This document shows, in pieces, positions 41,594-50,485 of a DNA stretch of 64,000 bases. The position numbers and the translations under genes were made by a program. A model generated the notes under the pieces. It saw only the letters and a list, made by a program, of their open reading frames with translations, was not told where the DNA came from and did no database searches. Position 1 is the first letter of the stretch. Each line of letters starts with the position of its first letter. Source of the DNA: Mycolicibacterium flavescens (lineage in GTDB: Bacteria; Actinomycetota; Actinomycetes; Mycobacteriales; Mycobacteriaceae); NCBI GenBank assembly GCA_900637135.1, contig LR134353.1:4960001-5024000 (forward strand), read 5' to 3'.

Positions 41594-43066
41594 GTGACAC
41601 ACGAATCGCGCATGCTCATCGACGGCAAGCTCGTCGAATCAGAAACAGGCCGGCAGTTCGACAACGTCAACCCCGCGACCGAGGAGGTCCTCGGCGGCAC
41701 CGCCGACGGCACCCGCGCCGACATGGAACGGGCGGTGGCGGCCGCCCGCCACGCGTTCGACCACACCGACTGGTCGCGAGACGGACAGGCCCGTGCTGCC
41801 GGACTGCGTCAACTGCAGACGGCGCTCGAGGCCGAACGCGAGGAGATCCGCAGCGAGCTCATCGCGGAGGCCGGCTGCCCGCTGCTGAGCACGTTCGGAC
41901 CACAGCTCGACGTGCCGCTCAAGGAAGCCCTGGGTTGGCCGGCCGATATGATCAGCCAGTTCCCCTGGAGGCGAACACTTCCCGACAAGGATGCGTTCGG
42001 CATGGGCACCCTCGCTGCCCGTGAAGTGTGGAAGGAACCTGTCGGAGTCGTCGGCGTCGTCACGCCGTGGAACTTTCCGTTCGAGATCATCCTCAACAAG
42101 ATCGGGCCGATTCTCGCGATGGGTAACACGATGGTGCTCAAGCCCGCACCCGACACCCCGTGGAACGCCACCCGCATCGGCCGGATCATCGGCGAGCAGA
42201 CCGACATCCCGCCCGGGGTGATCAACATCGTCACCTCGTCGGATCATCTGGTCGGCGAGGTGCTCTCGACCTCTCCCCTCGTCGACATGGTGGCCTTCAC
42301 CGGGTCGACGGCGACCGGCCGGCGCATCATGAAGGCCGCCGCCGACACCGTCAAACCGACATTCCTCGAACTCGGCGGCAAGTCGGTGTATCTGGTGCTC
42401 GACGACGATGGCGACATCAGTGCATCGGTGGGCGGCAGCGCGTTCATATCTATGCATGCCGGGCAAGGCTGCGCCATGCCGACCCGGTTGCTGGTGCCCC
42501 ACAGTCGCTACGCCGAGGCGGTCGAGATCGTCAAGGTCGCCATGGAGAAGAACAAGTACGGTGACCCCACCGACCCCTCCGTGCTGCAAGGCCCTCAGGT
42601 TTCGAAGCGCCAGCAGGACCGGGTGATGGGTTATATCGCCAAGGGTAAGCAGGAAGGGGCACGGGTCGTCACCGGCGGCAACGTTCCTTCGCACCTCGAG
42701 AAGGGTTTCTTCGTCGAGCCAACGGTTTTCGCCGATGTCGACAACCGGATGACGATCGCCCAGGAGGAGATCTTCGGCCCGGTGCTGTCGGTCATCGGAT
42801 TCGACGACGACGACGATGCGGTGCGAATCGCCAACGACTCCATCTACGGCTTGTCGGGCGTGGTATTCGCCAACGACCTGGACCGGGCCAAGTCGGTCGC
42901 GAGCCGGATCCGCACAGGAACCCTCGGAATCAACGGCGGTCTCTGGTATGGCGCAGACGCCCCCTTCGGCGGCTACAAGCAATCCGGCATCGGACGGCAG
43001 TGCGGCATCGAAGGCCTCGAAATCTTCACCGAAACCAAGACTGTCGGCTGGCCGAAGGAGGCGTAG
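41594..43066 (+). CDS. NAD(P)-dependent aldehyde dehydrogenase
   Basis: This 490-residue ALDH has PWNFPFEIILNKIGPILAMGNT, FTGSTATGRRIM, the general-base Glu in ELGGKSVYLV, and the nucleophile Cys in HAGQGCAMPTR. It starts at GTG 41594, ten bases after the SDR stop, and its stop abuts the alcohol dehydrogenase ATG. It would oxidise the aldehyde made by that dehydrogenase to a carboxylic acid ready for CoA activation. Confidence 0.93.
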   Translation: MTHESRMLIDGKLVESETGRQFDNVNPATEEVLGGTADGTRADMERAVAAARHAFDHTDWSRDGQARAAGLRQLQTALEAEREEIRSELIAEAGCPLLSTFGPQLDVPLKEALGWPADMISQFPWRRTLPDKDAFGMGTLAAREVWKEPVGVVGVVTPWNFPFEIILNKIGPILAMGNTMVLKPAPDTPWNATRIGRIIGEQTDIPPGVINIVTSSDHLVGEVLSTSPLVDMVAFTGSTATGRRIMKAAADTVKPTFLELGGKSVYLVLDDDGDISASVGGSAFISMHAGQGCAMPTRLLVPHSRYAEAVEIVKVAMEKNKYGDPTDPSVLQGPQVSKRQQDRVMGYIAKGKQEGARVVTGGNVPSHLEKGFFVEPTVFADVDNRMTIAQEEIFGPVLSVIGFDDDDDAVRIANDSIYGLSGVVFANDLDRAKSVASRIRTGTLGINGGLWYGADAPFGGYKQSGIGRQCGIEGLEIFTETKTVGWPKEA

Positions 43067-44227
43067 ATGAAATCACGTGCGGCCGTGTTGCGCGGTGTGG
43101 GCATCGACTGGGAAGTCACCGACATCGAACTCGACCCGCCCCGCGCCGGTGAGGTTCTGGTCAAGATGGCCTACGCCGGGATCTGCCATTCCGACGAACA
43201 CTTCTACACCGGCGACAGCGTGCCCAGTCCAGAGATGGAAGAGCTGATGCGAGCCTCCGGCGTGACGGTGCCGGAGTGGTTCCCGATGCTCGGCGGACAC
43301 GAGGGCGCCGGCATCGTCGAAGAAGTCGGCCCCGAGGTGAGGGCGCTCAAACCCGGTGACCACGTAGCGGTTTCGTTCTTTCCCGCCTGTGGAACCTGCC
43401 GCTGGTGCGTGACCGGACACACCTATCTGTGCGACGTCGGCGCCGACATCTACAGCAAGGCCATGACCACCGACGGCACGTGCAGGCGCCACGTCGGCGA
43501 CGAAGACCTGATGGCGATGATGCAGGTCGGCACGTTCTCCGAATTCGTGGTCGCGTCCGAGCGCTCACTGGTCAAGATCAACGACTGGGTGCCGTTGGAA
43601 GCGGCCTCCCTCGTATCCTGCGGTGTCACAACAGGTTTCGGTTCCGGCTCGGTGGCGGCAGGAACTGAACCCGGCGACACCGTCGTGGTGGTGGGTGTGG
43701 GCGGCATCGGCATGAACGCCGTGCAGGGTGCCAAGGTCGCCGGCGCCAAGCACATCGTCGCCGTCGACCCGAACGAGTTCAAACGCGAGATCGCTCCCAC
43801 CTTTGGCGCCACGCACACCGCCGTCGACGCCCACGCCGCCCTGGAACTGGTCAAGGAGATCACCTGGGGCGTCATGGCCGACCGCGTCGTACTGACGCCG
43901 GGAGTTGTGCCGGCCGACCTCGTGATGGTGGCGCTGATGCTGCTGCGCAAGGGCGGCACCTGCGTCCTCACCGGCATGGCTAAGGTCAGCGACTTGATGG
44001 TCCCGCTGAGCCTGCCCGACATGGTGAGTTCTTGTAAGACCCTCAAGGGGGTGCTCTACGGCGAGATGAACCCGCGCGAAGCCATGCCGAGGCTGCTGTC
44101 GATGTACGAGGCGGGCACTCTCAAGCTCGACGAACTGATCACTCAGAAGTACAAGCTGGACGACATCAACGAGGCGATGAAGGATCTGAGATCCGGGAGC
44201 AACATCCGTGGGGTCATCGCTTTTTAG
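43067..44227 (+). CDS. Zinc alcohol dehydrogenase of the NDMA-dependent type
   Basis: This 386-residue medium-chain dehydrogenase shows catalytic-zinc ligands in GICHSDEH and GGHEGAG, a structural-zinc set of four Cys in CGTCRWC plus the Cys of TYLC, and the Rossmann GVGGIGMNAVQG. The long insertion PSPEMEELMRASGVTVPEW and overall length match actinobacterial NDMA-dependent alcohol dehydrogenases, which hold NAD tightly and are thought to pass electrons to mycofactocin. Mycofactocin dependence here is inference. It is the last gene of the SDR-ALDH-ADH operon. Confidence 0.9.
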   Translation: MKSRAAVLRGVGIDWEVTDIELDPPRAGEVLVKMAYAGICHSDEHFYTGDSVPSPEMEELMRASGVTVPEWFPMLGGHEGAGIVEEVGPEVRALKPGDHVAVSFFPACGTCRWCVTGHTYLCDVGADIYSKAMTTDGTCRRHVGDEDLMAMMQVGTFSEFVVASERSLVKINDWVPLEAASLVSCGVTTGFGSGSVAAGTEPGDTVVVVGVGGIGMNAVQGAKVAGAKHIVAVDPNEFKREIAPTFGATHTAVDAHAALELVKEITWGVMADRVVLTPGVVPADLVMVALMLLRKGGTCVLTGMAKVSDLMVPLSLPDMVSSCKTLKGVLYGEMNPREAMPRLLSMYEAGTLKLDELITQKYKLDDINEAMKDLRSGSNIRGVIAF

Positions 44228-44397
44228 TAAGTAGCGCCTTTTAGATACGCAGCCGCGACGATGTTTCGGAACGACTCGCAGCGGTGCAGGGTAGAGTCGG
44301 TTTCAATTCAGGGGCTGAGCCCACGCCTCGCAGTAAGTTCGCCTGTCTGCAGGGGTGTGATGCTTTCCAGTTCCGACGTGGATTTCCACGGTGACCG

Positions 44398-46056
44398 ATG
44401 ACCAGCGACAGAAGCGTGGGAACCGAGGCGCCGGGTGAAGCTGCCGGCTGGCAGGCCGTTCCTCACCCCGTGGTCATGGTCGACCGCTCAGGTGTCATTC
44501 GCGGGCTGAGCGACTCCGCGCGGTCCCTCTTGCCGGACGCCGAGGTCGGGGCCAGGTTCGCCGACACTGCGCCGCCGTGGTTGACGTACGCGCATGTCCG
44601 ATTTCTGCGAGACCAGTCCGCCGACGCCGCGCAGGCGTCGACCATGGGGGAGCTCACAGGACGCAATTTCGAGGCACGCCCCTCGGCGCTGCCCGGCGGT
44701 GAGGTCGCGTGGTGGCTGGTCGAAGACACCCACCGGACGCTGCGGGATGCGCACGAGGAACTGGCAAGGGAACGCGAGCGCGCTGCGCTTCTCGACGATG
44801 TCTCGGCGGTGCTGATGGCCTCGCTGAACTTCGAGCGCTGCATGGAGACGACGGCGCAGATGGCGGAGCGTCACCTGGCGGACGCCGCGGTGGTCGTCGC
44901 ACCCGTCAGAGGTGAGCGGATGCCGATCGTCTGCAGCGGAGCCGACGGCGCCGCAGAACACCGCAGCGTGGAAGCCGACCCCGCCGAGGTTTCGGGCCTC
45001 AGCGAGGCGCTTCGCGGGTTCCCGCCGGTCCCGTCGCGCTGGATCGACCCCGCGTCGGTGCCCGACTGGTTGATTCCCTCGCACTTCGTCGGGCAGGTCG
45101 GATCGGTCCTGATCACACCGCTGCCCGGCCACGGCGTTCCGGCAGGCGCACTCGTGTTGTTGCGCCGCGACTCGCACACGGCATTCAGCGAGAACGAGGA
45201 ACGGTTCGCGCGGCTGTTCGCGTCACGCGCGGGCGCGGCGCTCTCCGCGGCGCGGTTGTATGCCGAACAGTCGGCGATCACCCGCACCCTGATGCGCGAA
45301 CTGCTGCCCCCTGCGTTGACGCCGAATGGGGATTTCGAGCTCGCAGGCGGCTACCGCGCGTCGGCAGACCACGAGCTGGTCGGTGGCGACTTCTACGACG
45401 TCCATCCCGCCGTGGACGCCGACGGCGAAACCCTTGTCGTCCTCGGTGACGTCTGCGGCAAGGGCCTGGAGGCCGCGGTACTCAGCGGCAAAATCCGCAA
45501 CACGCTGCAGGCGCTCGCGCCACTGGCCGATCAGCACGAGGCGGTGCTCAAGCTGCTCAACAGCGCGCTGTTGACCCCCGACAACAGCCGTTTCGCCACC
45601 GTGGTGCTCGCCTCCGTCGCGCACCGCGACGGTCAGTTGAAGTTGCGGCTGACCTGCGCCGGGCACCCACCCCCGCTGATCGTGCGAAACGACGGAACGG
45701 TGGAGCAGACGGACACCCGTGGAATGTTGGTCGGTGCGCTGCCCCAGTTCAAAGCGCGCTCGACGGAGGTCTCGCTCGCCCCCGGCGAGACATGCCTGCT
45801 CTACACCGACGGCCTGTCCGAAGCCCGCGGCGGCCCACTCGGCCAGGAGGCCTTCGGCGAAGAACGCCTGATCGGTGCGTTGGCGCAATGCGCGGCGCTG
45901 CCCGCCGAAGCGGTTGTCGAGCGGATGATGATGCTTGCCTCGCAGTGGGTAACCGATCGGGAACACGACGACATGGCCGTCGTGGCCATCACGGCGCCGC
46001 GCCGGACACATCTCAGTGCGGTCGACGGCCACACTGCAGGCAGGTATATAGCGTGA
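44398..46056 (+). CDS. PAS-GAF-SpoIIE (PP2C-type) phosphatase, RsbU-like
   Basis: This 552-residue regulator is laid out as an N-terminal PAS-like domain (about 20-110), a short helical linker, a GAF domain (about 135-290) and a SpoIIE/PPM phosphatase domain (about 310-545). The metal-binding Asp motifs are present: GGDFYD (329-334), GDVCGKG (350-356), YTDGLSEARG and HDDMAVV. It should therefore be active and dephosphorylate a STAS anti-sigma antagonist. It is translationally coupled to the cobalamin-binding protein (GTGA overlap) and thus to the STAS gene 47135, its likely substrate. No anti-sigma kinase or sigma factor gene is adjacent. The GAF ligand is unknown. Confidence 0.9.
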   Translation: MTSDRSVGTEAPGEAAGWQAVPHPVVMVDRSGVIRGLSDSARSLLPDAEVGARFADTAPPWLTYAHVRFLRDQSADAAQASTMGELTGRNFEARPSALPGGEVAWWLVEDTHRTLRDAHEELARERERAALLDDVSAVLMASLNFERCMETTAQMAERHLADAAVVVAPVRGERMPIVCSGADGAAEHRSVEADPAEVSGLSEALRGFPPVPSRWIDPASVPDWLIPSHFVGQVGSVLITPLPGHGVPAGALVLLRRDSHTAFSENEERFARLFASRAGAALSAARLYAEQSAITRTLMRELLPPALTPNGDFELAGGYRASADHELVGGDFYDVHPAVDADGETLVVLGDVCGKGLEAAVLSGKIRNTLQALAPLADQHEAVLKLLNSALLTPDNSRFATVVLASVAHRDGQLKLRLTCAGHPPPLIVRNDGTVEQTDTRGMLVGALPQFKARSTEVSLAPGETCLLYTDGLSEARGGPLGQEAFGEERLIGALAQCAALPAEAVVERMMMLASQWVTDREHDDMAVVAITAPRRTHLSAVDGHTAGRYIA

Positions 46057-47138
46057 GCAGACCGGACATCGGCGCGGGAACAGCCGCGACCGATCCCGCA
46101 GCGGTGCGCGAGCGACTGTGGAAAGCGGCGCTCGACGGTGACGAACAGGCCGCGGTTGCAGTCCTCTTCGCGGCGGTGGACGCAGGACTGACGCCCGAGG
46201 ATGCGCTACTCGAGGTGATCGCGCCCGTCCAACGCAGGGTCGGCGCGGAATGGGCGGCCAACCGGATCACCGTCGCCCAGGAGCACGCGGCCACCGCGAT
46301 CAACGACCGCGTCATCGCGGCTCTGTCGCAGCACCGCTCCGGCGAATCCACCGACGAGGCCGGGCGGGTCACCGTGGCCTGCGTGGACGGGGAATGGCAC
46401 GCGCTTCCCGCCCGGCTGCTCGCGGAAGTTCTGCGCCTGCGCGGCTGGCGGGTGGACTTTCTCGGCGCCCAGGTGCCGACTCCGCACCTGATCGCGCATC
46501 TGCATCAGCACGCACCCGACGCGGTCGCGCTGTCGTGCTCGATCCCCACTCGCCTGCCCACCGCGCACGCCGCGATCACGGCGTGCCAGGCCGCGGGCGT
46601 CTCGGTGCTCGTCGGCGGCGCCGCGTTCGGCCCCGACGGCCGCTACGCACGGCTTCTCGGTGCCGACGCGTGGGCACCGGATGCCCGGGCCGCCGCGCAG
46701 TGCCTGCGCGCCGACATCGGTCGACTACGCCTCACCCCGAACCGGCAGGCGGCGGACCAGCTACCGCACCTGGCCGACCAGGAGTACTCGATGATCAGCA
46801 CCGCCAAACCGCAACTGGTCAAGTCCACCGTCGCCGAGTTGGAGAACCGCTTCCCCGCGATGCGGGACTACAGCGAGGCGCAACGCGAACACACCACCGA
46901 GGACATCGCGCACATCGTCGACTTCCTCGCGACCGCGCTCTATATCGACGACCACGAGTTGTTCACCGGGTTCATCGTGTGGACGGCCGAGGTGCTCAGT
47001 TCCCGTGACGTACCGGCGGCCTCGCTGATCCCCGCACTGGAGCTGCTGTCCGCTCAGCTGCAAGACTTTCCCCGAGCTCAGCGCCACCTGGCCGCTGCGC
47101 GCACCACCCTGGCCTCCGACACCACATCGATCGCATGA
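46053..47138 (+). CDS. CarH-like cobalamin-binding sensor without DNA-binding domain
   Basis: This 361-residue protein starts at GTG 46053, overlapping the phosphatase stop. Residues about 14-95 form the four-helix cap with the W-x9-EH signature (Trp67, Glu77, His78) that in CarH contacts 5'-deoxyadenosylcobalamin. Residues about 105-225 form the B12-binding Rossmann domain with ExH (Glu114, His116) at the lower-ligand site; the following Gly of the DxHxxG motif is Pro119. CarH's MerR DNA-binding domain is absent. Instead there is a helical C-terminal domain (about 245-350) of unknown function. Sandwiched between an RsbU-like phosphatase and a STAS protein, it is probably a light, oxygen or cobalamin sensor in partner switching. 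Confidence 0.85.
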   Translation: MSRPDIGAGTAATDPAAVRERLWKAALDGDEQAAVAVLFAAVDAGLTPEDALLEVIAPVQRRVGAEWAANRITVAQEHAATAINDRVIAALSQHRSGESTDEAGRVTVACVDGEWHALPARLLAEVLRLRGWRVDFLGAQVPTPHLIAHLHQHAPDAVALSCSIPTRLPTAHAAITACQAAGVSVLVGGAAFGPDGRYARLLGADAWAPDARAAAQCLRADIGRLRLTPNRQAADQLPHLADQEYSMISTAKPQLVKSTVAELENRFPAMRDYSEAQREHTTEDIAHIVDFLATALYIDDHELFTGFIVWTAEVLSSRDVPAASLIPALELLSAQLQDFPRAQRHLAAARTTLASDTTSIA

Positions 47139-47491
47139 AGCTCACCTTGAAGTCTGACGTCACGATTCCCTCGGCACGCATCCACGTCGCGGGCGACCTC
47201 GACTACGGACACACCGCGTCCCTGGTGGATGCCGTCTCCGAAATGCTCGCCACCAATACCGGCGTGAAAGACCTGCACCTCGACTTCACCGAGCTGGCGT
47301 TCCTCGATTCCACCGGGCTGTCGGCGCTGCTGGTGATCCACCGGGAGGTGACACGCTCCGGTGTCGTGCTGCACCTCGACAATCGGCCACGACAGCTCGA
47401 CCGCGTCCTCGAGATCACCGGCCTGCTCGAACATCTGACCTCTGGTGAGGCCACCGCTTCCCCACGTCCCGACGAAATCGAGATCGGTTGA
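47135..47491 (+). CDS. STAS-domain anti-sigma factor antagonist
   Basis: This 118-residue SpoIIAA/RsbV-like protein has the phosphorylatable Ser in FLDSTGLSAL (about Ser64) in the conserved context. In partner switching, the unphosphorylated antagonist binds the anti-sigma kinase and frees the sigma factor; SpoIIE-type phosphatases restore the unphosphorylated state. It overlaps the cobalamin-sensor gene by four bases, so phosphatase, sensor and antagonist are made together. The cognate anti-sigma factor and sigma factor (SigF-type would be expected) must be elsewhere. Confidence 0.9.
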   Translation: MKLTLKSDVTIPSARIHVAGDLDYGHTASLVDAVSEMLATNTGVKDLHLDFTELAFLDSTGLSALLVIHREVTRSGVVLHLDNRPRQLDRVLEITGLLEHLTSGEATASPRPDEIEIG

Positions 47492-47496
47492 GCGAC

Positions 47497-48303
47497 ATGG
47501 CCGGACGGGTGTCCGCACTGCAGCGCTACCCCGTGAAATCGATGCTCGGAGAAGTACGCGACCGGGTCCGGATCGGGCCGCTGGGCATCGACGGCGACCG
47601 CCGGTACGCCCTCATCGACGAGGAGACCGGACGAGTCGCCACCGCCAAGCACCCGCGGCGATGGAGCACCCTGTTGCAGTGCGCGTCGACGACCGGCGAG
47701 GACGGAAGCGTCACGGTTACCCTGCCCGACGGGCGAAGTATGCCGGTCACCGAGGCGGCCGAGCCGCTGTCCGAACTGCTCGGGCGCACAGTGCATGTCG
47801 CCGACGAGCGGGCTGCCGGCGTGGTTCTCGAGCGCTCCGATCCGATGGAGGTGCTCGCACACGGCATCGACGCCGAGTTCGAACCGGTGCTGCTCGAACT
47901 CGGGCAGGGTGCACCCGGCGGCGCGTTCGTCGACCACTCGCCGGTGCATCTGATCACCACTGCCACGCTCGACGCGATCGGCGTGGGCGCGGCTGAGGGG
48001 CTGCGGTACCGACCCAACGTTGTCATCGACGTCGGGTCCGAGCCCTTCGTCGAGAACGAATGGGTGGGAGCCCAAATCCAGCTCGGTGAGGCCACGCTAC
48101 GCGTCACCCTGCCCACCCCACGCTGCGCCGTCCCGACACTGCGACATGGTGCGACCGAACGACTTCCGGATGCCGTGCGGTACCTGCTGGACCACAATCG
48201 CGTCGAGGTGCCGGGCTTCGGTAAGGCGCCGTGTGCGGGGGTCTACGCCGAGGTGGTCGCCGTCGGCGCCGTCAGTATCGGCGACAAGGTGCGAGTCGGA
48301 TAG
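47497..48303 (+). CDS. MOSC-domain protein
   Basis: This 268-residue protein has the N-terminal MOSC beta-barrel (LQRYPVKSMLGE at the start) and C-terminal MOSC domain with RYRPNVVID and CAVPTLRHG, the Cys being the usual molybdenum or sulfur-carrier residue of mARC/YcbX-like enzymes. Such proteins bind Mo-cofactor and reduce N-hydroxylated compounds or carry sulfur. I use ATG 47497; TTG 47488, overlapping the STAS stop, is possible. It is co-directional with the sensor operon but probably unrelated in function. Confidence 0.87.
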   Translation: MAGRVSALQRYPVKSMLGEVRDRVRIGPLGIDGDRRYALIDEETGRVATAKHPRRWSTLLQCASTTGEDGSVTVTLPDGRSMPVTEAAEPLSELLGRTVHVADERAAGVVLERSDPMEVLAHGIDAEFEPVLLELGQGAPGGAFVDHSPVHLITTATLDAIGVGAAEGLRYRPNVVIDVGSEPFVENEWVGAQIQLGEATLRVTLPTPRCAVPTLRHGATERLPDAVRYLLDHNRVEVPGFGKAPCAGVYAEVVAVGAVSIGDKVRVG

Positions 48304-48381
48304 CCCATGCGGCGAGCGCTCACCTTGGCTTTGTCACCACCGTCCTGATGTCAGGGTCGCGGAAGCGGGTATGAAGAGGTG

Positions 48382-49191
48382 ATGACGAAACCCTCCCCCT
48401 CAGGTAAGACCGTTTTCATCACCGGGGCCGCCGCCGGTATCGGGCGAGCCACGGCGCTGACGTTCGCCCGCAACGGATTCGTCGTCGGCGGCTACGACAT
48501 CGACGAAGTCGGGCTCAAGTCGCTGGCCGACGACATCGAGCAGCTGGGCGGTGTCGTGCACACCGGCCACCTCGACGTCACCGACCCCGACGAGATGGCC
48601 GCGAGGGTGCGGGACTTCGCCGAGGCCGCCGGTGACCGGCTCGACGTGATGATCAACAACGCGGGGATCCTGCGCGCCGGTCGCTTCGAGGAAATGGACA
48701 TCGCCGGCCACCACAAGGAGATCGACATCAACGCCAAGGGTGTGGTCAACGGTCTATATGCGGCGTACCCCTACCTGCGTAAGACCCCGAACTCGGTCGT
48801 GGTGAACCTGTCCTCCGCGTCGGCGATCTACGGTCAGGCCGAGCTGGCCAACTACAGCGCCACGAAGTTCTTCGTCCGCGGGATCACCGAGGCGCTCGAC
48901 ATCGAGTGGAACCGCTACGGCATCCGGGTCATCGCGATGTGGCCCCTATATGTGCAGACGGCGATGACCCAGGACGTCAAGACCGGAACGACGGACTCGC
49001 TCGGCATCCGGCTGACCGCACAGGACATCGCCGACGCGATCCTCGAGGCCATCGAACCGTCGCGGCTGCGGCGCGCCATCCACCAGGTGCACTTCCCCGT
49101 CGGGAAGCAGACCAAGGTGATGACCATCGCCTCCCGGTTCTCGCCGGGTTGGCTGACCCGTTACGCGAACAAGAAGCTGTCACGATCCTGA
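48382..49191 (+). CDS. Short-chain dehydrogenase/reductase
   Basis: This 269-residue SDR has GAAAGIGRATA, an Asp ending the second strand (GGYDID, favouring NAD), NNAGILR, and the catalytic YSATK. The C-terminal SPGWLTRYANKKLSR is basic. Both GTG 48379 and ATG 48382 are possible starts. It stands alone with 78 bases before it and about 80 after. The substrate is unknown; it lies outside the operator-bearing island. Confidence 0.88.
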   Translation: MTKPSPSGKTVFITGAAAGIGRATALTFARNGFVVGGYDIDEVGLKSLADDIEQLGGVVHTGHLDVTDPDEMAARVRDFAEAAGDRLDVMINNAGILRAGRFEEMDIAGHHKEIDINAKGVVNGLYAAYPYLRKTPNSVVVNLSSASAIYGQAELANYSATKFFVRGITEALDIEWNRYGIRVIAMWPLYVQTAMTQDVKTGTTDSLGIRLTAQDIADAILEAIEPSRLRRAIHQVHFPVGKQTKVMTIASRFSPGWLTRYANKKLSRS

Positions 49192-49273
49192 CGCCCACCG
49201 GCATCTGTTGAGGTTCAAATCGGGCTGATCACAACGGATGTCCCCTACGCGGCGGCCGACGTACGGTCCGCGC

Positions 49274-49363
49274 ATGAACGAGGACTGGCTCGCCGCCATT
49301 GTCGGCCTTTCGCTGCTCGCGCTCGTCCTGGTGGGCGCGATTCCGGGAAGCGTGATCCCGTGA
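49274..49363 (+). CDS. Small single-span membrane peptide upstream of YeiH-type exporter
   Basis: This 29-residue open frame encodes MNEDWLAAIVGLSLLALVLV plus a short GAIPGSVIP tail. It has an acidic N-terminus and one hydrophobic span of about 18 residues. Its TGA overlaps the GTG start of the exporter gene (GTGA), the usual sign of translational coupling. It probably assists assembly or regulation of the exporter, by analogy with small subunits such as KdpF. The function is inferred only from position and hydrophobicity. Confidence 0.68.
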   Translation: MNEDWLAAIVGLSLLALVLVGAIPGSVIP

Positions 49364-50472
49364 CCGAACAGACGACCACGACGAAGCCGCAGACCTCACC
49401 CTCGGGGGTCGGCTACGTCGTCGCCGGGGTACTCGTGGTGCTCGCGCTGGGGGCCGTCACGCGCTACCTGGAAGCGCACGTGCCGCAGTGGGCCGACGGC
49501 ACCGCGTTCGAGCGCGTCGCGAAATCGATCGAATTCCCGGTCTACGCCATCGCTTTGGGCCTACTGGGCAACGTCGTGCTGTCACGCCTGGCCCTACGCG
49601 ACGCACTGTCGCGCGGTTTCCGCACCGAGTTCTTCATCAAGACCGGTCTGGTGCTGCTCGGCGCATCGATCAACCTCAAGGTGCTCGTCACCGCGGCGGG
49701 CCCGGCCATCGTCCAGGCGCTGCTGTTGATCTCGATCGTCTTCGGCTTCACCTGGTGGCTGGGCGGAGTGCTGCGACTCGAGGACAAACTGCGCGCGCTG
49801 CTCGCGTCGGCGGTGTCGATCTGCGGGGTGAGCGCGGCCATCGCAGCGGCAGGTGCCGTGCAGGCCAAACGCGAGCAACTCGCCTACGCGGCATCTCTGG
49901 TCATCGCGTTCGCGCTGCCGTCGATCTTCCTGTTGCCTTGGCTGGCAGACGTTTTCAACCTCTCCGACGCGGTGGCCGGCGCCTGGATCGGCGGAAACAT
50001 CGACACCACCGCCGCCGTCGCGGCATCCGGCGCCATCGCCGGTGAGGACGCGCTGCAGATCGCGACGATCGTCAAGACGACCCAGAACGCGCTGATCGGG
50101 GTCGTCGCAATCGCGCTGACCGCCTACTTCGCGCTGAAGGTGGAGCGCAAATCGGGCGCCGAGGCGCGGCCGTCGATCGGGCAGTTCTGGGAGCGCTTCC
50201 CCAAATTCGTGCTCGGCTTCGTCGCCGCGTCGATCGTGGGCACGCTGTATCTGGCGTGGGGCGGGGACAAGTCGGCGATCAGCACGGTCAACGACCTGCG
50301 GACGTGGTTCCTGATCTTCGCGTTCGTCGCGATCGGTCTCGAGTTCTCGCTGAGGGGACTCAGGGAAGCCGGTTGGCGACCGGTGGCGTTGTTCGCCTCG
50401 GCGACCGTGGTGAACATCGTCGTGGCACTGGGTCTGGCCGTCGTGTTGTTCGGGAACTTCCAGGTCGGTTAG
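49360..50472 (+). CDS. YeiH/UPF0324-family putative sulfate exporter
   Basis: This 370-residue integral membrane protein has about ten hydrophobic segments and the family motifs RTEFFIKTGLVLLGASINLKVL and GVSAAIAAAGAVQAKREQLAYA, plus GAWIGGNIDTTAAVAASGAI. Members are annotated as putative sulfate exporters, though the substrate is not well proven. It is coupled to the 29-residue membrane peptide. The following gene (FecB-like) is 13 bases downstream and may be co-transcribed. Confidence 0.87.
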   Translation: MTEQTTTTKPQTSPSGVGYVVAGVLVVLALGAVTRYLEAHVPQWADGTAFERVAKSIEFPVYAIALGLLGNVVLSRLALRDALSRGFRTEFFIKTGLVLLGASINLKVLVTAAGPAIVQALLLISIVFGFTWWLGGVLRLEDKLRALLASAVSICGVSAAIAAAGAVQAKREQLAYAASLVIAFALPSIFLLPWLADVFNLSDAVAGAWIGGNIDTTAAVAASGAIAGEDALQIATIVKTTQNALIGVVAIALTAYFALKVERKSGAEARPSIGQFWERFPKFVLGFVAASIVGTLYLAWGGDKSAISTVNDLRTWFLIFAFVAIGLEFSLRGLREAGWRPVALFASATVVNIVVALGLAVVLFGNFQVG

Positions 50473-50485
50473 CTACGCTCGCCGG

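Noticed and set aside
44260-44300. SigF-type promoter upstream of the phosphatase (GTTT ... GGGTAG)
   Set aside because: The spacing is about 22 bases, too long for the expected 15-17, and the -10 lacks the final T.
45792-46052. N-terminal extension of the cobalamin-binding protein
   Set aside because: It overlaps the phosphatase catalytic domain in another frame; GTG 46053 forms a normal GTGA coupling.
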